Below, piece by piece: positions 12,756-19,675 of a DNA stretch of 35,052 bases. The stretch is from assembly GCA_017992765.1 (NCBI GenBank), contig JAGOOA010000025.1:1-35052 (forward strand), written 5' to 3'. The DNA comes from Syntrophorhabdaceae bacterium (lineage in GTDB: Bacteria; Desulfobacterota; Syntrophorhabdia; Syntrophorhabdales; Syntrophorhabdaceae). The position numbers and the translations under genes were made by a program. The notes beneath the pieces are model-generated. The model was not told the DNA's origin. It searched no databases and saw only the letters and a program-made list of their open reading frames with translations. Numbering within the stretch: position 1 is the stretch's first letter; each line of letters begins with the position of its first letter.

Positions 12756-13589
12756 ATGGAAATTTTCGATGCGCATACACACGTCTTCCCTCCCGAGGTT
12801 ATAAGGGACAGGAAAAAGATATCCAGACAGGACGAAAGATTTGCCGTTGTTTACGGCGACACGCGGGCCAGGATGGCGGATATCGGCGGGCTCCTGGCCT
12901 ATATGAAGAAAGACGGGACGGCACGGTGCGTCGTCAGCGGCTTCTCCTTTCAGGACAGCGGGCTCCTCAGGTTGTCAAACGATTATATACTGGAGGCGTC
13001 GTCGCGAGCGCCCGCCCTTGTTCCTTTTGTCCAGGCAAACATTGAAAACGAGGGAGAGGCAATAGGCGAACTGGAAAGGTGCTTCGCCCGTGGCGCAAGG
13101 GGAGTGGGGGAAATAGCCCTTTACGAGGAAGCCCTCGACGAAAAGTCGCTCAAGAAGCTGGAAGGCATAGCGCGCTTCGCAGAGGAAAAACAAAAGATAC
13201 TCATGCTCCATACGAACGAACAGGTGGGGCACGTTTACCGGGGAAAGATGCGCGCAGACTTCGGGAAAATCCTGGGGTTCATCGGGAGGCGCCGCGACCT
13301 GGATATAATCCTTTCGCACCTGGGCGGCGGGCTTTGCTTTTATGAGTTTATGCCCGAGGTGCGTGAGTGTCTCGGCAGGACCTATTATGATACGGCCGCA
13401 GTGCCATTTGTCTACTCGACGGACGTCTACAGATTTATCAACGAGTTTCTCTGGGACAAGGTGCTTTTCGGGTCAGACTACCCGCTGCTGACGGCGGCGC
13501 GCTACAGGGAAGGCATTTCGTTGATGGACAAAGAAAAGCAGGGCCGCGTGTGGTCCGGCAACGCAAAGAGGATGTTTGGAGACGCCTGA
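12756..13589 (+). CDS. amidohydrolase-family (amidohydrolase_2) metal-dependent hydrolase
   Basis: The 277-aa product begins MEIFDAHTHVFPPEV with the metal-binding HxH motif at residues 7-9. Further blocks are LMLHTNE (a metal-binding His), DIILSHLGGG and VLFGSDYPL, whose aspartate is the usual catalytic residue. This is the TIM-barrel amidohydrolase_2 / TatD-like group, whose members hydrolyse or decarboxylate varied substrates; the substrate here is unknown. An in-frame ATG at 12726 exists, but the family start is at 12756. The last 14 bases overlap the next gene, a methyltransferase. Confidence 0.87.
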   Translation: MEIFDAHTHVFPPEVIRDRKKISRQDERFAVVYGDTRARMADIGGLLAYMKKDGTARCVVSGFSFQDSGLLRLSNDYILEASSRAPALVPFVQANIENEGEAIGELERCFARGARGVGEIALYEEALDEKSLKKLEGIARFAEEKQKILMLHTNEQVGHVYRGKMRADFGKILGFIGRRRDLDIILSHLGGGLCFYEFMPEVRECLGRTYYDTAAVPFVYSTDVYRFINEFLWDKVLFGSDYPLLTAARYREGISLMDKEKQGRVWSGNAKRMFGDA

Positions 13590-14139
13590 CTGGGACAAAA
13601 GGTACAGGGAAGGGTTTTACGACGGAGCAAAAGGGCCCCACGGCCTTCTGAAGCGATTTGCGCCTGCCGCCCCACCGGGCATCGCCGTAGACATTGCAAT
13701 GGGCAATGGCCGGGACGCCGTTTTTCTCGCAGAAAGGGGCTTTGCCGCATATGGCCTCGAAAGGTCCATGGAGGCGATAAAACAGGCGCGGCAAAAGGCT
13801 TCGGAGAGCGGCGCACGCATCTTTGCCGTATACGGCGATGCGAACAACCTCCCCTTCAGAAGCGAGTCCGCGGGCCTGGTGGTCGTATTCTATTTTTTGC
13901 TCAGGAACATTATGGAAGAAATCACCCGCATATTGCGGAAAGATGGTATACTGGTATACGAGACCTTTTTAAAGAGACAGAACCTCATCGACAGGCGCAG
14001 GACAGATGAGTACCTGCTGAACGACGGAGAGCTCATCGGATGCTTCCCCGGGATGGAGCCGCTCTTCTACGAAGAAACGATAACGGGCTTTAAAGGCAAA
14101 AAAAAGATCGTAGCGCGATATGCAGGGAGGAAGAGATGA
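13576..14139 (+). CDS. class I SAM-dependent methyltransferase (TehB-like)
   Basis: The 187-aa product starts with a TTG codon at 13576 inside the end of the amidohydrolase gene, preceded by AAGAGG. It opens with WDKRY, as in TehB/tellurite-resistance and thiol methyltransferase relatives. The SAM-binding motif is VDIAMGNGRDAVFLAERG, where the usual DLGCG is replaced by DIAMGNG, and the acidic post-II residue lies in GLERS. Motif LPFRSESAGLVVV follows. The methyl acceptor is unknown. Its stop overlaps the ATG of the YrdC gene (ATGA), so the three genes from 12756 form an operon. Confidence 0.82.
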   Translation: METPDWDKRYREGFYDGAKGPHGLLKRFAPAAPPGIAVDIAMGNGRDAVFLAERGFAAYGLERSMEAIKQARQKASESGARIFAVYGDANNLPFRSESAGLVVVFYFLLRNIMEEITRILRKDGILVYETFLKRQNLIDRRRTDEYLLNDGELIGCFPGMEPLFYEETITGFKGKKKIVARYAGRKR

Positions 14140-14747
14140 TCGTTGAATGGGATCCGGCGAGACCGAGAAAGAAGATAACAGGGATAATCAAGGAGGTGCT
14201 TGGCGGCGGAGGAATAATCGCGTACCCGACGGACACTGTTTATGGAATGGGATGCGACCTCTTTAACATCAAGGCGATAAGGAAGCTCTACCTGGCCAAG
14301 CGGCTTGATGAAAAGAGGGCCTTGAGCGTTATATGCAGGGACTTCAAGGATATAAGCAATTATGCCGTAATGAGCGACCCCGCATTTGAGTTGCTGAAAG
14401 GTTGTCTGCCGGGCCCCTATACGTTCGTTCTGAAGGCTCGGAAGATAATGCCGAAGCTCCTTATGACCGAGAAGAAGGAGGTTGGCATCAGGATCCCCGA
14501 CCACCCCGTGCCCGTAGCCCTTGCCGGGCTGATCGAACGGCCCATCATAAACACCAGCGCCAGGATCTCCGGCGAAGAGTTCCTCTCCGACCCGAGAGAG
14601 ATCGAAAAAAACTTTAAAGACACCGTTGATGTTGTGATCGACGGAGGAATTATGATAAGCAGCCCGTCCACGGTGGTCAGGCTGCTGAACGACACCATAG
14701 AGGTGCTGAGGGAAGGAAAGGGCTCGCTCAAGAACATCCTTTCTTAA
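14136..14747 (+). CDS. YrdC/Sua5/YciO-family protein (threonylcarbamoyl-AMP synthase or YciO)
   Basis: The 203-aa protein consists of a single YrdC domain. It shows AYPTDTVYGMGCD, the CLPGPYTFVLKA block, VGIRIPDHPV and the INTSAR block. TsaC/Sua5 makes threonylcarbamoyl-AMP for the t6A modification of tRNAs reading ANN codons. The phrase LSVICRDFKDIS resembles the YciO branch, whose cellular role is less clear, and no C-terminal Sua5 domain is present. The choice between TsaC and YciO is not settled from the sequence alone. It is the last gene of the amidohydrolase operon. Confidence 0.85.
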   Translation: MIVEWDPARPRKKITGIIKEVLGGGGIIAYPTDTVYGMGCDLFNIKAIRKLYLAKRLDEKRALSVICRDFKDISNYAVMSDPAFELLKGCLPGPYTFVLKARKIMPKLLMTEKKEVGIRIPDHPVPVALAGLIERPIINTSARISGEEFLSDPREIEKNFKDTVDVVIDGGIMISSPSTVVRLLNDTIEVLREGKGSLKNILS

Positions 14748-14876
14748 CGCAGAATGTCTGCTTACGCAGCAGCGTCCCCCGACATCCAGCAGCAAGCATC
14801 GGCGCCCTCAGCGACGCATGCCGGTTCGGTCAGTTTTGTTTTAACGTTGAACATAGAACGTTGAACAGATTTCACC
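14748..14876. repeat. short-word repeat gap between convergent genes
   Basis: This 129-bp gap has no gene. It contains stacked short words such as CAGCAGCAAGCATC and two near copies of AACGTTGAAC separated by ATAG (about 14842-14863). The style matches the larger repeat blocks at 18,634, 19,474 and 21,690. No terminator hairpin with a T-run was recognised. Confidence 0.5.
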
Positions 14877-15158
14877 TCAGCCCTCGCCGATCTCATCTCC
14901 GAGATCCCTGCCCAGCTTTTTTATGGTTTTTTCAATGCTTCCCGGGTCGCCCTCGTCAAGCCCGGAAAACCTTGAGGGATCAAGAAGCCTTTCAATCCGT
15001 TTTTCCCCGTCCTTAATGACAGATACCCCGGAAAGGATTCTCGCGACGTCTTTGCTGCCGCAACCCTTGCAGTAAGGCTCGATCTCCTCCGTAGCCCTCA
15101 AGAGCAAAAAAGAAGAGACCTTTTTGCAGGCACCGCACCGGTATTCGTAGATCGGCAT
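14877..15158 (-). CDS. FmdB-family zinc ribbon protein
   Basis: The 93-aa protein begins MPIYEYRCGACKK, the hallmark of the FmdB (putative regulatory) zinc ribbon family. Two cysteine pairs are visible: CGAC at the N-terminus and CKGCG around residue 31. The C-terminal part with LDEGDPGS followed by a basic/acidic helix matches longer members. The function of this family is not established; a regulatory role was proposed from the formamidase operon. A longer frame runs to 15263, but its extra N-terminus is only translated intergenic repeat (HPTLSREERG), so it is rejected. Confidence 0.88.
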   Translation of the reverse strand: MPIYEYRCGACKKVSSFLLLRATEEIEPYCKGCGSKDVARILSGVSVIKDGEKRIERLLDPSRFSGLDEGDPGSIEKTIKKLGRDLGDEIGEG

Positions 15159-15185
15159 AGCGTTTCCACTGACCTCGATCTGCAT

Positions 15186-15302
15186 GATGCCCCGCGGCAA
15201 GCCGCGGGTGACGCCGTTCCCTCTCTCCTCGCGGGAGAGGGTGGGGTGAGGGGGCATAATCATGCCGCTTCTATCCTCTGATGCCCCGTGGCTTGCCGCG
15301 GG
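15186..15302. repeat. REP-like palindromic repeat cluster
   Basis: Three hairpins stand in a row. GATGCCCCGCGGC-AA-GCCGCGGG (15186-15208) and GATGCCCCGTGGC-TT-GCCGCGGG (15280-15302) are two copies of one element with 8-bp stems and a 2-nt turn. Between them, CCCTCTC and GAGAGGG form a third stem (15219-15241), followed by TGGGGTGAGGGGG, a motif common in bacterial intergenic repeats. The cluster lies upstream of fmdB (minus) and of the methyltransferase (plus). Confidence 0.75.
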
Positions 15303-15385
15303 ATAGTTCGTAGATAATTATATCGCCGACAGGGCGTCCTTGCAAGGCAGTCTGTCAGGCGGGCGGCCCCTGACAACCATTTTGA

Positions 15386-15414
15386 TTTACAAAAAGAGGC
15401 CTTTGGGCTATAAA
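15386..15414 (+). promoter_or_regulatory. putative sigma-70 promoter of the methyltransferase-Nudix operon
   Basis: TTTACA (15386-15391) and TATAAA (15409-15414) are each one base from consensus, with the ideal 17-bp spacer. The predicted start point falls at about 15421, which is the A of the ATG, so the transcript would be leaderless. No Shine-Dalgarno sequence is present. Confidence 0.55.
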
Positions 15415-15420
15415 TGCATC

Positions 15421-16173
15421 ATGGAGAAGATCGTAAAAAGCTATTCCAACCTTGATCTGCACAGAAAGATAGGCGATATCATAGAGGGGCATTCCAGCAA
15501 CAAAGAGGAGATACGGGGCGTGGCCGCGGGGCTTGTCGACTGGCAGCGCGTCCGCACCTTCCTTGACCTGGGCTGTGGATACGGGTGGTTCGAAGAGATC
15601 ATCGACGGGAGCTTCGACGTTGTATTCGGCATCGACTACCTCAGCGAAAACCGGGAAGGGTTTCTCGGAGTCGCAGAAAAGATTGCAAAAGAAGCCCTTT
15701 TTCTGCAGGCCCGCCTCCCGGCGGCCATCGACATGCCTTCGGAGAGCTTCGACCTTGTTGTTGCGGCATACTCTCTCTATTTTTTTCCTGAAATGATAGG
15801 GGAGGCCAAAAGGCTGCTAAAGGGCGGGGGGCAGTTTCTCGTTATAACACACAGCGAGTCAATGCTTACAGAAGGCGAAAAATATTTCGATTTCAGCGAA
15901 CTAAGGAAGGTGATCCATAGATTTTCGGCAGAGAACGGAGAGGCCTTGTTGAGAGAGCACTTTGACGACATCGTTCCCGTTGATTATCCGAACGCCCTTG
16001 TCTTTGGCAGAAGCGAGGGCGGCGACCTTTCACAATACATAGACTTTAAAAAAGAATTTATATCGGTAGACGTCAACCCCGAACTGGTAAAGGAAAAGAT
16101 GCTCGCAGAATTACAGAGGCTGGGAGAGCTGCGGTTTAACAAGAACGACAGGATATTTATTGTAAAGAAATGA
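15421..16173 (+). CDS. class I SAM-dependent methyltransferase
   Basis: The 250-aa protein has SAM-binding motif FLDLGCGYGWFEE near residues 46-58, then a motif II acidic residue in GIDYLSEN, and a motif VVAAYSLYFFPE that resembles the methyltransferase_11 fold. A C-terminal extension of about 90 residues follows the core; it may contact the substrate. The acceptor is unknown. The start at 15421 is preferred over an upstream in-frame ATG at 15340, because the added residues are translated intergenic DNA and a promoter ends just before 15421. Its stop overlaps the ATG of the Nudix gene (ATGA). Confidence 0.83.
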   Translation: MEKIVKSYSNLDLHRKIGDIIEGHSSNKEEIRGVAAGLVDWQRVRTFLDLGCGYGWFEEIIDGSFDVVFGIDYLSENREGFLGVAEKIAKEALFLQARLPAAIDMPSESFDLVVAAYSLYFFPEMIGEAKRLLKGGGQFLVITHSESMLTEGEKYFDFSELRKVIHRFSAENGEALLREHFDDIVPVDYPNALVFGRSEGGDLSQYIDFKKEFISVDVNPELVKEKMLAELQRLGELRFNKNDRIFIVKK

Positions 16174-17198
16174 AGAGAAGATCATACTGCAGCTTTTGCG
16201 GAAAACCGCTCGACGTGGACACCCTCGAAGGCAAGGACCGCCAGGTCTGCAAAGACTGCAAAAAGGTATATTATGAAAACCCGCTCCCGGTGGCCTCTGT
16301 GATCCTCGCAAACAAAGACCGGGAGATATTGCTTGTAAAAAGGGAGCGCGAGCCGTTCAAAGATATGTGGTGCTGCCCGATCGGATTTGCCGAGGTGGGC
16401 GAGAGCATCGAGGCCGCCGCATTAAGGGAGTTAAAAGAAGAGGCCGGCATTGACGGGAGCATTGTTCAGCTCATCGATGTAAGCTCGCACAGAAACCCCT
16501 TTTACGGGGACCTTCTCATCGTCTCCTTTGAGGCAGAGAAGCTCGGCGGGAAAGAAGAGGCCGGCGACGATGCGAGCGATTACGGGTATTTTCCCGTAAT
16601 GAACCTCCCCAAGCTTGCATTCGATTCCCAGGAGAAGGCGATCCAGAGGTTCATAGAGCTGAAGAGGGACCTCTGGAGCATGCACGACTCCCTTGAAGCG
16701 TTCGTCGAGAGGACCATCCAGGACAAGATCGTGTATCCCGGGAACCTCCTTTCCGACGAACTGACGGTAGCCGTGCAGGAAAATTCGGGCAAGATAGTAG
16801 ACCTCTGGCTGAACGACATCTCTTCCAACCCCTCAACAAAGTCCTACCACCGCCACGACAGGGAGGACCTCGTTTCCAGGGCCATGTTCATTCTCGGACA
16901 GTTCGAGCAATGGCTGAAAGGCGCAAAGACGGAGAGCGAGTTCAAGAATTTTTATTATATGCTCGGTCGTCAGCGCAGGCAGGAAGGCATACCGCTGGAG
17001 GAGCTCGTGAGCTCCCTGAGCATCCTTAAGAAACACATATGGATGTTCACATATTCTTTCGGGGTGTGGGAAAAGGCCGTCGATATATACCGCATGTTTG
17101 AGCTCGGCGAGAGGCTTGTTTATTTTTTTGATAAGATCGTCTATTATACTGTGACGGGTTACAGGTCAGCAGCGAAGCGGTCCGCGAAAAGACTTTAA
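16170..17198 (+). CDS. zinc ribbon-Nudix hydrolase with C-terminal RsbRD_N-like helical domain
   Basis: The 342-aa protein has three parts. Residues 7-30 form a zinc ribbon (C7, C10, C27, C30), as in NADH pyrophosphatase-like Nudix enzymes. Residues about 38-160 are a Nudix domain, with a complete Nudix box at 72-94 (G-x5-E-x7-REL-x-EE-x-G-I), so it should hydrolyse a nucleoside diphosphate linked to another group. Residues about 175-330 are all-helical, with WLNDISSNP, YHRHDREDLVSRA and GRQRRQEGIPLEELV. This pattern recalls the RsbRD_N domain (N-terminal sensor-like domain of RsbR-type proteins). The last identification is from memory of the family pattern and is uncertain. The gene overlaps the upstream methyltransferase by 4 bp. 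Confidence 0.8.
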   Translation: MKRRSYCSFCGKPLDVDTLEGKDRQVCKDCKKVYYENPLPVASVILANKDREILLVKREREPFKDMWCCPIGFAEVGESIEAAALRELKEEAGIDGSIVQLIDVSSHRNPFYGDLLIVSFEAEKLGGKEEAGDDASDYGYFPVMNLPKLAFDSQEKAIQRFIELKRDLWSMHDSLEAFVERTIQDKIVYPGNLLSDELTVAVQENSGKIVDLWLNDISSNPSTKSYHRHDREDLVSRAMFILGQFEQWLKGAKTESEFKNFYYMLGRQRRQEGIPLEELVSSLSILKKHIWMFTYSFGVWEKAVDIYRMFELGERLVYFFDKIVYYTVTGYRSAAKRSAKRL

Positions 17199-17250
17199 AA
17201 GCCCTTCCATTATACAAATATAAAAAGCAAGAGAATCAGATGAGGCAGAA

Positions 17251-18633
17251 GTGACAAAGGAAGCAGGTGGAACGACACACAAAAACACAGTTTTAATGGT
17301 TACTACGCTGTCCTCTTTTCTTGCCCCCATGTCGCTCTCAACGGTGAATGTTGCGCTGCCGACGATCGCCCTGGAATTTCTTATGAACGCCATCACCTTG
17401 AGCTGGGTCGCGACAGCATACATACTGACCGCCGCAGCGCTCCTTATGCCTTTTGGCAGGATCGCCGACATCTACGGGAGAAAAAAAGTTTTTATCTGGG
17501 GCATGTATGTTTTTACGGCAGCATCCTTTCTTCTGGGGATAGCGTGGTCTGCGGGGCTGCTTATTGTTTTCAGGGTCCTTCAGGGCGTCGGCAGCGCCAT
17601 GCTCTTTGCCACGGCAATGGCAATGCTAAGCTCGGCTTTCCCTCCGGGAGAGCGCGGAAAAGCGCTCGGCATTAATGTGGCGGCGGTCTATTTCGGGCTT
17701 TCCTGCGGCCCCCTTTTGGGCGGCGTGCTGACGCAGCATCTGGGCTGGAGAAGCATCTTTTTGTTCAATGTCCCCCTCGGCATAGTGATAATCGTTTTTT
17801 CTCTCTGGAAGTTGCCCACGGAATGGGCGGAATCAAAGGGAGAGCCTTTTGATCTTGTCGGGTCTTTCATCTATTGCGCGATGCTTGTCTGTCTCATGTA
17901 TGGTTTTTCCATGCTGCCGGGGATGGCAGGTTCGTTTCTGATCGCCGCCGCGATTGTGGGCATTTGCATTTTTGTTGCCTGGGAGCTAAGAACGAGCAAG
18001 CCGATCCTTGACGTGGCCCTTTTCAGAACGAACAAGGTCTTCACCCTCTCCAATATTGCGGCGCTTATCCACTACAGCGCCACATTTGCCGTGAGCTTTC
18101 TCTTAAGCCTTTACCTGCAGCACATCAAAGGCTTAAGCCCGCAGGCGACGGGGGCCGTTCTCATTTCGCAGCCCCTGGTCCAGGCGGTCTTTTCGCCCAT
18201 CGCAGGAAGGGCGTCCGACAGAATGGAGCCGCGGGTCGTTGCCTCAACGGGAATGTCCATTACCGCCATCGGCCTGTTTCTCCTGACCTTCCTTGAAGCG
18301 GGCACCGGCACGTGGTTCATCGTATCTACGCTCGCGCTTCAGGGGTTTGGATTTGCGCTTTTTTCGTCCCCAAACGCGAACGCGATCATGAGCTCCGTGG
18401 AAAACAGGCACTTTGGCGTAGCGTCGTCTATGCTCGGAACGATGAGGCTTCTTGGGCAGGTGTTCAGCATGGGCATAGCAATGATGGCCTTCGCGCTCTA
18501 CATCGGCGCCGTCGAGATCGCCCCACAGCACTACCAGATGCTCTTGAAGAGCATAACGGCAATATTCACCGTCTTTGGTTTTCTCTGCATCGGGGGGGTC
18601 TTTGCGTCGCTGACAAGAGGAAACCTCCGGTAA
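17251..18633 (+). CDS. MFS drug:proton antiporter, DHA2 (EmrB/QacA) type
   Basis: The 460-aa integral membrane protein has many hydrophobic segments consistent with 14 membrane helices. Motif A appears as GRIADIYGRKKVF in the first cytoplasmic loop. Motif C of antiporters appears as LSCGPLLGGVL in helix 5. Members of this group export drugs, dyes or metabolites in exchange for protons; the substrate cannot be read from sequence. The start is GTG at 17251 with GAGG 6-7 nt upstream. It follows the Nudix gene after 52 bp and may belong to the same operon. Confidence 0.88.
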   Translation: MTKEAGGTTHKNTVLMVTTLSSFLAPMSLSTVNVALPTIALEFLMNAITLSWVATAYILTAAALLMPFGRIADIYGRKKVFIWGMYVFTAASFLLGIAWSAGLLIVFRVLQGVGSAMLFATAMAMLSSAFPPGERGKALGINVAAVYFGLSCGPLLGGVLTQHLGWRSIFLFNVPLGIVIIVFSLWKLPTEWAESKGEPFDLVGSFIYCAMLVCLMYGFSMLPGMAGSFLIAAAIVGICIFVAWELRTSKPILDVALFRTNKVFTLSNIAALIHYSATFAVSFLLSLYLQHIKGLSPQATGAVLISQPLVQAVFSPIAGRASDRMEPRVVASTGMSITAIGLFLLTFLEAGTGTWFIVSTLALQGFGFALFSSPNANAIMSSVENRHFGVASSMLGTMRLLGQVFSMGIAMMAFALYIGAVEIAPQHYQMLLKSITAIFTVFGFLCIGGVFASLTRGNLR

Positions 18634-18958
18634 GCCAATAAAGGCAGCCATCAGCCGCCAGCCGGCAGTCCTTGAAGCTCTAATATCGAAGCACTATATG
18701 TGAAACAATATCGAAATCCTAAGCACGAAGCACGAAACAATATCGAAATTCAAATATCAAATGCTCAAAACAGATACAAGATCGCTTACGTTTTGAATTT
18801 TGAGCATTCGAATTTGTTTAGGATTTAGATATTCGGATTTAGGATTTGCCATGAGCTATCAGCCATATTCCTCGCCGAGCGCACCACGCCCAACGCCGAA
18901 CGTTCTTCTTTGCACTGCGATATACGAACTACGGTATACAGTCTGCCGTTGGTTGTCT
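18634..18958. repeat. degenerate short-word repeat block with inverted symmetry
   Basis: No gene is seen in this 325-bp stretch. It begins with CAGCCATCAGCCGCCAGCC-type words. From 18681 it becomes strings of near 7-mers such as AATATCG, AAATCCT and AAGCACG. Around 18770-18790 the pattern flips to the complementary words (GGATTTAG, ATTCGGATTTAGG), so the two halves form a long imperfect inverted repeat. After 18870 come CGCCGAACG and GCGATATACGAACTACG, which recur at 21,731-21,788. The function is unknown. Confidence 0.7.
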
Positions 18959-18970
18959 GCAATTATTGTT

Positions 18971-18998
18971 TTGTAATCCCCGCCCTACGGGGTATAAT
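18971..18998 (+). promoter_or_regulatory. putative promoter of the TPR lipoprotein with a spacer palindrome
   Basis: TATAAT at 18993-18998 is a perfect -10 element. TTGTAA at 18971-18976 with a 16-bp spacer is the best -35. The spacer contains CCCCG-CCCTA-CGGGG (18978-18992), a 5-bp inverted repeat that could be an operator or a spacer shaped by chance. The start point would be about 35 bp before the start codon. Confidence 0.5.
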
Positions 18999-19032
18999 AG
19001 GCAGGAACCATTTTCGAAAAGAGGAGCGGGCG

Positions 19033-19473
19033 ATGGTGATAAAAAGTTTGTGTTATATCGTGATTGTCGCGGCCCTTGTTTTTTTTGCACCGGGCTGTTC
19101 GGATAATCCCAACGAAGGAACGAGCGCAAAGGAATATTACACCAGGGCGTTCAGCTTCGCCCACGCGGGCAACGTCGAGGAGGCGATCAACCTGTACACC
19201 CTGGCCATCGAAAAGGACCCTGAATTCATCGACGCCTACTACAACCGGGGCGTCATGCATTTTTTTCTCAGGGAATACAAGCGGGCCATCGAGGACCTGA
19301 GCAAGGTCATTGAAAAGAGGCCGGACCACGTCATGGCATACGCGAGCAGGGGATCTGTATACGATAAGATCGGCGATGATCAAAGGGCCTTAAGCGATTT
19401 CCGCAGGGCGGCGCAGCTGGGAGACAAGGATGTGCAGGAGCATCTCCGGTCAAAGGGCATATCCTGGCAATAA
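19033..19473 (+). CDS. TPR-repeat lipoprotein
   Basis: The 146-aa product has a lipoprotein signal peptide with lipobox FAPGC (modified C22), so it is exported and lipid-anchored. Three tetratricopeptide repeats follow, with characteristic phrases AHAGNVEEAINLYTLAI, DAYYNRGVMHFFLREYKRAI and AYASRGSVYDKIGDDQRALSDF. TPR proteins act as protein-binding scaffolds; the partner is unknown. The start at 19033 is chosen for GAGGAG 6 nt upstream and for the signal peptide; a longer frame to 18910 would run through the promoter. The gene stands alone between repeat blocks. Confidence 0.88.
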   Translation: MVIKSLCYIVIVAALVFFAPGCSDNPNEGTSAKEYYTRAFSFAHAGNVEEAINLYTLAIEKDPEFIDAYYNRGVMHFFLREYKRAIEDLSKVIEKRPDHVMAYASRGSVYDKIGDDQRALSDFRRAAQLGDKDVQEHLRSKGISWQ

Positions 19474-19622
19474 AAAACAGCCGTCAGCCGTCAGCATACA
19501 GCCGCCAGCTGAAACAAAAAAGCTTTTGCTGATGGCTGATCGCTGATAGCCAAAGAAGCCATCAGCATCGATCATCGAGTATCGAGCCACCAGCATCCAG
19601 CATCAAGCAACGAGCGACCAGC
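19474..19622. repeat. CAGC/ATCGAG short-word repeat block
   Basis: The 149-bp gap is made of related short words: CAGCCGTCAGCCGTCAGC, then the complementary GCTGATGGCTGATCGCTGATAGC, then ATCAGCATCGATCATCGAG and CAGCATCCAGCATCAAGC. The switch between GTCAGC words and GCTGAT words near 19510-19530 allows a hairpin. It ends directly at the terminator. No gene is seen. Confidence 0.65.
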
Positions 19623-19658
19623 AAAAAAAAGGGCTTAAGTTGACCTTAAGCCCTTTTT
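19623..19658. terminator. bidirectional intrinsic terminator
   Basis: GGGCTTAAG (19631-19639) and CTTAAGCCC (19645-19653) form a perfect 9-bp stem with a 5-nt loop. Eight A residues lie on the left and five T residues on the right, so the hairpin can terminate transcription from both sides. It sits between the plus-strand TPR gene and the minus-strand symporter gene, which converge here. Confidence 0.93.
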
Positions 19659-19675
19659 GATTTTTAATGCCTCAG

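Noticed and set aside
14067-14795. A 242-codon minus-strand frame over the YrdC gene
   Set aside because: It is antisense to a well-supported YrdC-family gene and shows no motif.
15159-15263. N-terminal extension of fmdB
   Set aside because: It is translated REP-like repeat (HPTLSREERG) and the family start MPIYEY is at 15158.
18634-18958. CRISPR array
   Set aside because: The words are short and degenerate, with no constant repeat of 23-40 bp, no unique spacers and no cas genes.
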